Position numbers and translations under genes: made by a program. Below the pieces are notes generated by a model. That model did no database searches and was not told the DNA's origin. It saw only the letters and a list, made by a program, of their open reading frames with translations. A DNA stretch of 29,327 nt from Halocaridina rubra. Lineage: Eukaryota > Arthropoda > Malacostraca > Decapoda > Atyidae. The DNA lies in the NCBI GenBank assembly GCA_037179515.1, contig JAXCGZ010021802.1:1-29327 (forward strand), in the 5' to 3' direction. Shown here one piece after another: positions 1 through 17,400 of the stretch. How positions within the stretch are numbered: the stretch's first letter is position 1; each line of letters begins with the position of its first letter.

Positions 1-351
1 TAGTTATAATATAGTCTTTCAAACGAATATATACATGTAGGCTGATGCAGGGCTAATTATGGTATTACAATAAAACACACACAAGGTATAACTAATGAAA
101 CTGTGTGTGATAGACAGATCACCACACTATTCTTTTTCAATGTCATAAATCTTGTTTGTATTATTATTTGGAGAAGAAGAAAAGTGTTTCTAGGGACTGT
201 TTAATGTAATATATTTTCCTTATCCAACAATTACGTGTAAATTAGTATAAAGTAAAATGTATTCATAGTTCATTATATTTTATTAAGCAAATTTATTGAT
301 AAAACTCTGATTTACTTATGATATAAAGTTTTATAACAAAACTCAAGTATC

Positions 352-358
352 TATAAAA
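352..358 (+). promoter_or_regulatory. candidate TATA box for the SelO gene
   Basis: A TATAAAA heptamer lies 39 bases upstream of the SelO start codon. If used, it would start transcription only some 10-20 bases before the ATG. The surrounding 400 bases are very A+T-rich, so a chance match is likely. No other promoter signal is visible in 1-396, and an untranslated upstream exon outside the window cannot be excluded. Confidence 0.25.
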
Positions 359-396
359 CCCGTCATAACTCTCAAAGAGAACGAAACTTCGGAATC

Positions 397-6039
<5,643 letters not shown>

Positions 6040-6119
6040 TATGGAAAGGTACACAGAAACTTGTATGGATATCACTCGTACAGCACCTTGCACAGCAGAA
6101 TATATATATATATGAATAT

Positions 6120-6125
6120 AATAAA
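6120..6125 (+). terminator. poly(A) signal AATAAA for SelO
   Basis: AATAAA lies 80 bases after the SelO stop codon, following a short TA run. It is the first canonical signal downstream, giving a predicted 3' UTR of roughly 100 bases. Confidence 0.5.
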
Positions 6126-6756
6126 GTTTATATTTAAAACTTGTCTCTCTACCCACTTACAAAAATTGTTAAACAAAGCTGATATTTGTGTTACAGAATT
6201 ATCTCAAAGTAACTTTTCATGTCTTCATAATGCCAAGAATGCCCTTTTTCTCCTCCTATGCTACACAAGTAATACAAAAGTAAAAAGCTCAAACACAAGA
6301 AACAGGCGTAAATCGCCTTTTCCTCCACCGCTGATGATATATTTTAAAAAGAATGAAGTGGAAAACAATCTATGCTTTTTACAATTCATTTTTGGATTCC
6401 ATGACAGCAAGAAGAAACTTAAGAGGTAACAGTGACTAACCCCTTATTCATTTATCCTTTTTAGCAAGTACTTTTGACATGCACAAAATATGAATCTGGA
6501 ATTTTTTCTCATCATCATCAGGGAAATCCCTTTTTAGCTACTCATAATACCCAAGGAATATGAGGGAAGCAGAAAACTTCCTTCACCACCAAGGGTAATG
6601 TATATTCATACCTAATACATAACACTGAAGATTAAGAAAAATCTAAATTGAATAGATATCTCCATATAAGGTTCATTAATTCAGGAGGCTAAATGTGCAC
6701 ACTTTATTAAGAACGTAACAGAAAGAATGAATACATAGACAATACTATACAGTATA
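6126..6756. other. intergenic, no recognised feature
   Basis: Space between the two convergent genes. Short open frames here have no family resemblance, and I see no gene. Confidence 0.5.
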
Positions 6757-7079
6757 TAGACGCTCCCCAACTTTTGAACAAGTTACATTCTGAACAGCCG
6801 TTCCTAAGTTGATAGTTGTATTATTCAGGGGATGATAGAGAGAAAAGGCGTCGTTTCTGTTCAACTCCAACCTTTTTGCTAAAGGTAAATATACTGTGTG
6901 TGTGTGAGAGCGCGTGCACGCGCACAAAAACTGACCAGGAGACGGAAAGTTACGAGCTTGGGGTTCTTTCCCGTAAGCACAATTAGGTAATTACAAAAGT
7001 TGATCATTAGAAATGGTCCGACTCCATACATTCAGTAAAGTGATAATTCTTCTCCCTCTCTCTCATTGATAAAGCCAGA

Positions 7080-7575
7080 TTGATCCATTACTATTATTAA
7101 TGTTGTTGTTGCTATAGCAATAATACTGTAATAAATATTAATAGAATAATGAATACAGTACAACATTGTGCTGTACACTGTATTAAACATACATACACAC
7201 ACGTATGTATTTGTGTATTATTATTACTATTATTAGCCACTAAATACTTAATGGACTATGTTTGCTGAACTTGGCCAATGTTGAAACGACAGTTGGTTGG
7301 TAAGAAGTTGCCTGAATTTTCTCTTTCTTATATCATACATATTATAATTATTATAGCAATAATACTGCAATGAATATTAATAGCATAATAAATACAGCAC
7401 AGCAATGTGCTGTACACTGTATTAGACACACACACACACATGCTATATATCTTATGTATGTATGTGTAATATGATTATTAATATCCAATAAATACTTAAT
7501 AGACTATGTTTGCTGAACTTAAGTCAATGTTGAAACTACGGCTGGTTGGTAAGAAGTTGCCTAATTTTTTTTTTT
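7080..7575 (+). repeat. tandem duplication of about 245 bp inside element A
   Basis: Two diverged copies in direct order. TGTGCTGTACACTGTATTA occurs at 7167 and 7406, AAATACTTAAT at 7242 and 7490, and GGTTGGTAAGAAGTTGCCT at 7295 and 7543. The offset is 239-248 bases. A CA-type microsatellite lies inside each copy. Confidence 0.75.
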
Positions 7576-7584
7576 TATTATCTC

Positions 7585-7800
7585 TTATATGTATTATTAT
7601 TATAATTGTTATTATTATTATCATTATCACTGTTGTTGTTGTGAGACACTGAACTGATGTCAACGCAAAGAACTTTCCATTCATATTCTCTTTCTCTGTC
7701 ATACATATTATTATTATTATTATTAGTGTTGTTGTTATGAGACAGTAGCACAAATAACTTTTCATCTCTCTCTTGTATACACACACACACATCATACACA
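7585..7800 (+). repeat. TTA/GTT trinucleotide-rich direct repeats
   Basis: Two direct copies of a module: (TTA)n, then TGTTGTTGTT(G/A)TGAGACA, then AACTTT-CAT and a CT run. They start near 7612 and 7708 and are followed by a CA run at about 7780-7792. Low-complexity expansion within element A. Confidence 0.6.
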
Positions 7801-8206
7801 TTGTTTGTATCTCCGGATGTTTGTAAGTAGAGGAGTGTCTGTTGTAATGATGATAATATTCCTAAGATGATCAGTATATATGTTCTCCAGTTTCTTAACA
7901 GATACTGTAAGATTGTTTTCTGCTAACATTATTTTTATACAGGCTTTATGATCCTGAATTTCTTTCATAAACCAATTTTTGGATAAGGGCATGCATTCTG
8001 TATTCTCCAGTATTGCGATGTTGTTTCATACAGAACTGCCCACATGCATAAGCAAGGTGATAATACTAAATATATTCTTCACATAAAAAATGTTTAGTAC
8101 CAGTCTCTATGTAAATTACACTTAGTTCTATAGGAAAGGAAATGATACCCACTTCAATGTTCACCACAATTACAAAGGCTACCGATAAGCCTTGCCAAGA
8201 AGACAC

Positions 8207-8212
8207 TTTATT
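8207..8212 (-). terminator. poly(A) signal AATAAA overlapping the EBP2 stop codon
   Basis: On the - strand the end of the gene reads AGGAAATAAAGTG. The TAA stop (8210-8208) lies inside an AATAAA hexamer. No other AATAAA or ATTAAA is visible on the - strand down to about 7850, so the 3' UTR may be only about 15-30 bases. Confidence 0.45.
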
Positions 8213-8415
8213 TCCTCCTACTTTTACTAATTCTGCTTTTACTCTTCTGTCTCTGTGCTTTGCCTGGACGTTTATTTAATTTATTTTTCCCACTTCTGGG
8301 CAAATGCTTATGGGCTGAGCCTTTATTTCTCTTCGAGGGAATTCCATCAATATCATCTGCTGTGTTTCTTTTGGTATATTTGTTTTTACCAAATGGAACT
8401 TTCTTGCCTTTACCC
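8208..8415 (-). CDS. EBNA1BP2: EBP2 exon 7 (basic C-terminus)
   Basis: Completes the split Lys codon and codes the last 68 residues: GKGKKVPFGKNKYTKRNT, then NKRPGKAQRQKSKSRISKSR and the stop. It corresponds to human KFGFGGKKKGSKWNT...NKRPGKRTREK. The open frame extends upstream to 8489 only as intron read-through. Acceptor TTATGTTTCAG. Confidence 0.9.
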
Positions 8416-11400
8416 CTGAAACATAAGAAAACATTAAGCGTAAGTACTACAATTGTACTAGTCAAATAGCCCCCATATATAAAAACCACTTATATTGCTA
8501 TGGGATTCTAATGACAACTGCAACAAAAGAACATAGGCAGTATAACTTACAGGTAAAGAAATGAAGTGCAAGGCATTACTAATCACTACACAATGATACC
8601 AAAATGAGACGAGCATTATTCCTTTCAACTATAATAAGGGTAATTGTGAGTGAGGCGTACGAGTCAAGGAGATTATTTCTAATAGCATTATATGGGTGCA
8701 GTAGTTCTGATCAATCATTTCCAACTAACAGAAGAAGAGGGCCACTATTTATTATAAAAGTCCTTTGCAGAGCTATTAAGGATTAAATATATACTGATGT
8801 TAAACATACTTTATGCCCAGTTTAGGTAATTATGCTGTTTCAAAGTGTCATTTTGCTGTGGGTTCTATACTCGGTAAAATATCCTCATATGGGCTTTAAT
8901 ATATGATGAGTGACAAGAAACGGGTTTCCCAACTTTAAAACATAATGTTGGTCAGTCAATTTAGTTAAACTAATGAATGATTGCTACGTATATGCATTAC
9001 AAAAGTAATTATAGTCTTCATGACACTAACTGGGGTAAAGTTGTAAGCATTACTTAGTGTCAATATCTTCGTAATGTATAGTAAAATATGGTGGGATGGA
9101 TATATTACGTCTGCGCTGGAAAAGTGTCTGGCTTACACGAGTGTCCTCAATCGAAGGTTTGATTATATTTTCGGAATATGAGGATTCACACATTCTTATC
9201 CATACGAGGAATATCTCTTTCGATTGCATTATATGATACACAGGGTATAAGAGGGCAAAGTTACTCTTTCACTTTCTACACCTGGTGCAGTATTACATAA
9301 GGTATTACCAAATTACACAAACAATATATACACTCAAAGATGTGATGGAATATGCAAGCCCTGCTTGGGTTACAGACTCTGGAACTCTCTTACTCCTTCT
9401 CTCTTTCCTAATTCTTCTTGCCGGGCCATTATTGATGTGGGCAATTTTCTTAGCTGTCCTGGTGTCACACTCATTACAAAAAGAACTCAATAAAACACAG
9501 CACCCTGCAGACTATACAAAACTAAACAAAAACAACACAACACCCTGCAGACTATACAAAACAAAGAAAAAACAACACAATACCCTGCAGACTATACAAA
9601 ACAAAGAAACAATCACAGGCTGTTCAGCTACAACACCTATACAACATTTACAGCAAGACATCAAAGTTATTAAAGTCAATGATCATCTAGAAATGAGAGG
9701 CACTCAAATACCTGCTGCAGCCTTCACAAATCAACTCCACTCACTACACTACAAGGCAGAACACTAACAGACACCATGGAATATTAGCCCAACACCTAGC
9801 ACACAATAACGCTCACAAATATTGTCATCTCTTTCTTCTGCTTACCCCAGACCAGTCTTCACAAATACAGTATATCCATACCAAGTTAACTCGCCATACC
9901 ATAGTCACTCAACAATACACAGGGCCATGCACAACCTCCTGACATTCATCATTCCGAATCCTACTTCTCATGTGAAGAGACAAGAGTCCACAAGGCCAAG
10001 CTATGATGTGCACAGCACCCAGCCCTTCTGAACTACCATAAAAGGCTGGACGACTCTGTCAATGATGTTTGTCCTGGCTATAACTCATAACTGCATGCAA
10101 TCATATACATTTTGGAGGACTGCATTACGTACAACCATATATGCCAACACCAAAACATGCACTTCCTGAGAGCATCACAATCTCATTCCCTTTATTGCCT
10201 CGTGTTTACCTAGTTCAAATACTTGGTACTCCCACCCTAAAAATCATCTTAACGACTCTTAACTCAACCTAAAAATCCTCTCAATGACTCTAACTCAACT
10301 TAACAATCCTCTTAACAACTTTAACTCAACTTAACAATCCTCTAAACAACTTTTCCAAAGTCGATCCTTTTTCAGTATACAAAATAGTTAAGCAATTTCA
10401 AATATAATTTTTCCTCCTCCCTCACTCTGTAACTACTTCATTCCTTACCCGTGCAAGCATTAGACACTAAGGTTTTCCTTCTATCGACTGAAATTAGAAT
10501 TGAACACACTACTAGCCAATAATCCAGAAGAAACTATTCCATTAGACAATCTGATTTTAGTCTGCCTCGATATGGATCTCTCTCCCCATACCCTACTCAG
10601 CACTTTTAGGCAACACTTCTCCTACAGTTCTGCATCAAGATCTGGCAACGAAGTGATTAATATACTAAAAACAAATATAACAAGAATCATGCGCTCCACA
10701 AGGCAAATTCTTTTGTAAAGCTTTGAATAATATTTAGTTTTCCAAGAAAACAAAACTAAAAATTATATATCTAACAAATAATACATACAAAATTAATCAT
10801 TTTACTTACTTTTTTGATGGGCCTCGCCCTTTAGCATCTATGTTCAAAAAGTCGAGGTTATCAATTTTACCCTGGAAAGTAGGGACAAAATAATTTGTAA
10901 AATTTTTAAAATTAATTGTGATATATATAACAGAAAAAGTTAAAACAATTCAAGATAATGTTCACACACACACTATTGTAATACTGCAATGTGTAGTGTA
11001 TTTATAACAACAGCAACATATAGACATATAGTTTATAATAAAAAAAAAATAGAAAAGGAATTAATGTTTACATTACACGTTCCAAAAATTGTTTTAGCAC
11101 TGCACAATATTAACATTCTAGGATTTTGTAGTTTTTATTCCAAAATCCATATACAAGTAATTAAAAAAAAAAAGGAAATTTATGCAATGATCACAGGTAT
11201 AGTACATATTCCAAGAGCTCTCTTTAGAAGAGCATCTTCAATAAACTAGCGTTTATCCATACGGAAAATAGAGAGCTGTGCCTTGTTATACATGGTCTAA
11301 ATATAACTCAGGAACTGTTTTCTCAAAGAGTCTATAAAATAATAGTAATCCATCTTACATTTCAGTAGATGTTAAACCCAAATCCACTGCAAAAGTGGAC

Positions 11401-14400
11401 TAACCCATCTATGTCGTATTTCAAAGATTTCACATTCAAAGCTATGCTGTTACTAGTCAAACAAGTCATAATGGTCCCAGAACAGTATAAACACTCAAGA
11501 TGTGAATTCATAAAATTATCTTTCCGTAGATATTGGAACTGATATTAAATCTAACATTTGCTAATACCAACCTAACAGATTCCACACATAAAAGCCCCTT
11601 AGGTACATGTAGCAATTCAAGGTCTATCCCTTCACATCTGACAAGTCACAATATCCCCATATCTGTTTCTCTTTGCGTTGTTTCTTCGTACCCAGGCCCA
11701 ATGAGGTCAATTTTATTCGCATATCCTGGTGCATAAAAAAAAAAGCCTACTAAACCATAAAATGTTTTAGTCTACAAAATATTACAGCTTACCTTTCTGT
11801 ATTTGTTTAGTTTATCAATCATTTCTTTCTTTTCCTTCACTTTTCTTTGTTCTGCTTCAATCTGAACTTTTTTACCATACTTCTTAATGTCCCTGATCTT
11901 CTTCACTCTCTCGCTTATTTCCAAGCCCTTCTGTTTCTTCAGCAAGCGACTACGGATCTGAAAGCAGAAAGTAAAATTTCCTCTACTGCAAACATAATAC
12001 TCATATGCAATGTCACAGAAATGAGCTTAGAAAAACTACTAGAGTGCTATCTATGCTCCCAATCTTGTAAGAGGTCTCTGGAATTGCAAACTGGAAAGGC
12101 CATCACCATCGTCAACATTTCAACGATACGCGAATGATACACGAAGAGATCCAAGGTAGGAAAAGCAAGTTCTATAGATATTAAAGCATGAGTCAAGAGC
12201 AAATGGAGAGATGAATAACGAAAGGTGTACATGAGACACACTGGACAAAATTGGAGGGTGATAATGGATATGAAGAAGGGAGACTGAGAAAGGCAACTAG
12301 TCTGTATGCACTTAACAGTCTCTACAATGCAAACTAGGAAGTACTCATTATGAAAATACACTATATGCTACAAAAAAATCAGGCAAAAATTTCGAGACTG
12401 AAGTTAGACATACTGTATGCAGATCCATACCATACATAGTTGCAGCAGCAGAATGTACAGTAAAGTGATTAATATATATTTTGGCCAGAGACTGAAGAGG
12501 TACCTTGAAATATTTAAAATAAATCTTGTATCAATAGGAATCCAAAGAAGAAACTGTGAAGAGTACTAAATAGGAAGCCAATTCTTAGCTCATTAAAAAT
12601 AGTAACAAAAGGTGTGAATGAGAATTTGGATATAAATAAATGAACGAGAAATAAAACTCCAGTATTAAGTCTACCCCATGTCATCACTGTAAACTGACGA
12701 GGAGTAGATCCAACAGCACTGAAAAAAAAGTTCCTTACAAAATAATTTAAAATGATTTAGACATCAACTTCTACAATGAAACAGAAGAGCAACACATTAC
12801 TAAGACTCTGTATATTATGTGAAGCTATTTGGACAGCAACTGCAAACAAGAGCCTCAAAATAGATAAGAGTTAATACATATACATATGCTGCTAGGGGAA
12901 CAACTGCAAGCACGAAAGCCCCAATAAAGAGCTAGTTAATACACAGAAAACAATTACATATTGGTATCATTCTATTGAAAATATACCAATTAACAGTACA
13001 CTGGATACCTAATTATAAAGTTCACAAAATTTAAAAACAAGTTTGGCTTTAGAAGCCACACTAAAGTTTTCTTATTTTACTGGATTCCAAACCAAATTTT
13101 GGTTGCTAATTTCATCAATTTCTCAGAAAGATGTCATCCTTCCTAAAGAGTAAACTTCAGTGTGCATTTTCTCCTAACTTTTAATGTAAGAAGTCCTATA
13201 GCTGATACAGACGCTCTTCTAGTTATGAACATCCAACCTATGAACAATGAGTAGGATGTGTGTCAAAGAGAGAGAGAGAGAGAAAACATAGTCTATTAAG
13301 TATTTATTGGATAATAACAATAATAATGATACTACTACTACTACTACTAATAATAATACTATATAACTACATAAGATATATGTGCGTGTCCAATACAGCC
13401 CAATGTTGTGCTATTTATTTCTTATGCTATTACTTTAATACGGTATCACTGGTATGATAATAATTATAATAATAATAATAATAATGGTTTAATCCATGAG
13501 AGCAAAACAAATTATCGCTTCTCTGTATGTATGTATGTATAATTAACTGCAACATAAAAACTTAAGTTGATTCGAAAAGACTAAGTGAAATTCTCTCTAG
13601 CTCTCTCTCATACACTGAAAATACCAAGTATCAACTTATGAATACAACAACAAATACTGATATTATATCTGAAAATAGAATGAAGCAAGGAGGGAGGACA
13701 CAAGCTTCCTATCCCAAAGTTACAATCTAAATTCCAATAAACCATAAAATTGCTTTAAACAAACATAGTAATGATTGCAAGAAAAGAGATGTATTAATTG
13801 CTTTGAACACTGAAAACCTTTCATTGCACACCAAAATGGGATTTCAAAATACAAAATTCTACTACAACTTTATAGATTTAATAAGAAAATACATCAGTAA
13901 AATTGTATAAACATACCTTCTGCATTTGTTCATCTGATTTTGCCATCTGGGCAAAATAATCCTCAGGTCTCATGGTTGGTAAGTTGAGTTCTTTTAGCTT
14001 TCTATAACCTTCGAGTACAGCAGCTTGAGCTTGCCTATAGAACGTAATTTCTCTCTTGAAGTCATTGTGTATGGGATCATTCTCAATGTGAAAGTATTTT
14101 GTCTGATGCCTCATCACCTTTTCCCGCTTGTCAGCGTGCTCTTGAATCTGTTCATATAACACAAGACAATAAGTTTCTTCATGCTATGAAGGACAATTTC
14201 ACAATTGGGTCACCTTTTTAAATGATATAATTAAAAACAAAATAAAAGACTACAGCTTTTAATAAATACATCACAAAATATTAATAAAATATTGAAAATT
14301 ACTAAACAGTATGACAGAATGAGATAAGTAAAATATATAATTTCTCATAAACAGCATAGATTCCCTATTCTTTCACAGCACCCCAACAGGGATTGATTTC

Positions 14401-17400
14401 AAAAGAGATCTTTAGCTTTGAACATGCTTGTTTTCCTTAACTCAGTTCCAGCATTATCTCCAAGTATCTAGTCTTTACTTATTTACTTCTTTTACAACTT
14501 ATTCCTTATCACTTACACCTCTCTTACAAGGTTTAGTAAATTTCCCAAAGTAATAAATAAGTACATATACAATGGTTAGAATACCCTGGAAAAGGGGTGG
14601 GCGAGTCATAGCACATTCACCATAAGCCAACCATACCTCAATTACTTTTCTTAGCTCCTTGGAGGATAAAGGGTTACTACAAATCCACTCCTCCATCCTG
14701 CTTTGGTCATCCCACAGGGTAAATGGGCAAGAATCCTCTGCCATGCGGTTAAAAGTCAAAGCTGGTATATCCTCAACACTTCATAACACAGCAACCCCCT
14801 AAACCCACCAGTCCCAGTTTACGGTACTACCAGGTGTGAGAAATTCTTTTGGCCTATAAACAATATTTCTCCACTCATTCCTATCTCTTGCACTCTCTCT
14901 TTCCTGCTCCAATTACATACCACCTACATTCAATTCTCTTTTCATCCATTAATCCTTCTCATTCTAGGTCTTACTTTCCAAATCATCTCAATATTCTCTG
15001 ATCTAACTTATTCGACAACTTACCATAAATACCTGTTCTCTGCTCACCTCCTCATTTATCAACTGATCTATTCTAGATACACCTATCTAACTACTTAAAC
15101 ACCTTACCTCCATTACATTCAAATAGTTCTTTTCATTCTCTCTTTTGTATTCCAAGTCTTGGTTCCATACACTGCCATCGGCACAATCACACCTTCATAA
15201 ATAATTCTCTCTACATTAATTCCTAAATACCTATATCTCTTTGCAATTTTTATGCAGCCTAAACAGATTCTTGCTCCTTTCAATCTAAGATTTACTTTCG
15301 CATCCATTTGTTCATTCCTTGACACATGTGACCCCAAATACTTAAAACTCTTTCCTCAAGCATATCCCCATTCACTCTGCCAGCATTACCAATATTTGTG
15401 CATCGCACGACTTCACTTTTGCCAATATTCACCAGTAAATTCCTTCTTTCACACACACTTACAAATTCAAGTCATTATGACCTGGAATGGCAGCGTTTTT
15501 GTCTTAAGCTCACCCTCTAGAGCTGCATCTCATGGGGAACGAGAACCTGGGAGAGGCTTCTGTCACCAGGGCAATTGACTCATCCCTCAACACAACATAC
15601 ACATTGACAATTTTTTCTACACCGAGAAATGAATCTCCGGAGGTCATTTCTCGAAACCCTTTCTAGTTGGAGACATTGAGAGGAACCCAGGAAACCCATT
15701 ACAGAAAACTGCACCCCACACAATCACATACACCACCAACACTTCATACACTCCCTGCGAGCTCTACGGGAAAGTACAAGATTGGTAGTGGTCTTCTTTA
15801 GAAACTCTGGGCTGTTTGGCCTGGCAGCTCAGGGAAAATCAACAACAACAATTCAGTCTATAAATGCTTCAGTCCATCCCAAGAATCAGCCACCAGTGCA
15901 AAGTCATCTGCAAAGAGTCACTGATTTCCTTTCAACAACCTTCCATTCTAACCAACTTATTCCAAGCCTTTGCTTAGTATTCTTTAATTCCCTTACAATT
16001 CCATGCATGTACACATTAACCAACCATGGTGACATTTAGGTAACTCACATTCACCTCAAACTAATCATTCTTACAATTCCTGACTCCAACATATACTCTA
16101 CAATTCATGTAAAAACTCTTGACTACATTGTAAGTGTCCTCTGCAAGGAAACACAGTGCGCCACCAATTCCCGTTATTTATGTGAAACATTCAGCCTGAA
16201 GTATTCTGTCTCACGTATATTATGCAATTGTCAAAATGATAGTAATATACTAATCCTGCACATTAATTTGATCTCCTTCAGTAAGCTCTCATGCCATACA
16301 AGTTAGATAGTAAAAAATACAAAGCAATTCTTACATTCAAAGCAACATTTCTTGCAAAACAAACAAACCGAGGCACCGGGACTTCATACAATCCTACTGT
16401 CTGTCATCTTTGAGTTGCTTAATGCAAGATTATAAATTCTCCAACTCCCCTAATCCTATAAGTGGCTCTCTATGACACACTAAGTATATGAGGGTAATAT
16501 TCTTTTTTCCCCAGACACACTGGGAACTAAAATTACAGTACTACATGATTCTTTTCCATATAAAAATTTTCATTTACGACAAATATGTTACTATATTGAA
16601 GAAATTCCTCACAGTAAATGGACAATTCTTAGTAATATTTAAAATATGAATAAAATATCTGGAGACTTAGAACCCCGTATCATAATTAACAATTCTGAAC
16701 ATAATTCAAAATAGTTATAAAATGTCTGAAGAATTAGAACTATAAGAATGTAATCTGACTAGCTACAGTGAATTAAATAGCCGCCCGTTGAAAGACTACG
16801 ACTGAAGGTATTAGGATGCAACTAGGACTGGTCCAGACAGTTCCAGGTTAAGTCTTCCTTCAGGACGGTTCTTTCCTCATGCCTACATCTACACTGAATA
16901 TTCTGGCATATTCATTACACATCTCTTGCTATTCCATTACATTTGACAAGTCACAACATTCTGCACATCTGTCTGTTTTACTTTCCTTTTCCTCAAATTT
17001 TGTCATTATTTATGGAAGGTTCACAACTAATGGCCCCCAATACCCGGTATAGTGGGGTGCGAAGAATCTCCGGGGATCGTGTTGACTCCACCATTGGCTT
17101 GAGGGCAGACACGCCTGGTGGTAGTAATGGTTCTGCTCTTAACCTTGCACCTCCCAATAGATCTGCTTCTTTCACTCTTCACTATTCAAACATTCGTGGG
17201 CTGAACTCTAATCTTTTGTCTGTGGAACAGCACTTGGGGACTTTCCTCCCTAACCTCCTCCTCCTATCTGAAACCCAGTTGTCTATACATGCTTCCACTG
17301 ACCCTTTCCAAATCTCCCACTATAATCTGTATACTCGTTTTCGTTCCAAAGGTGGGGTCTGTGCTTACTGCAACATTAACACTCCTACTGCGAGGCTCAT

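Larger units (their letters stand above)
6757..7841. mobile_element. TA-type miniature inverted-repeat element A (1.09 kb, expanded)
   Basis: The left end reads AGACGCTCCCCAACTTTTGAAC. The right end, read on the - strand, is CAGACACTCCTCTACTTAC. These are imperfect terminal inverted repeats of the same family as elements at 13208 and 22567, and resemble Tc1/mariner-pogo-like non-autonomous elements. No transposase is seen. The interior is expanded by tandem duplications and by TTA, GTT and CA tracts. The flanking TA is kept on the left but not on the right. Confidence 0.55.
8416..10809 (-). other. EBP2 intron 6
   Basis: A 2.4-kb intron holding a mosaic LINE remnant (9340-9480) and two short-period tandem repeats (9501-9609 and 10242-10355), annotated separately. 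8430-9300 shows nothing else. 9610-10740 is C+A-rich on the + strand, with a 72-codon open frame (10500-10718) that I do not recognise and regard as chance or an old repeat. Confidence 0.7.

Noticed and set aside
6061..6429. 122-codon + strand frame after SelO
   Set aside because: It lies in and beyond the SelO 3' UTR, has no family resemblance and crosses the poly(A) signal.
8208..8489. 93-codon - strand frame with an apparent hydrophobic N-terminus
   Set aside because: Only the part below 8415 is EBP2 exon 7. The N-terminal part is intron 6 read through the acceptor.
9501..9609. CRISPR-like array
   Set aside because: The whole 40-bp unit repeats with no unique spacers, the context is eukaryotic, and there are no cas genes.
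10500..10718. 72-codon + strand frame inside EBP2 intron 6
   Set aside because: No recognisable domain, C+A-rich local composition and no neighbouring exon in phase. I could not support it as a gene.
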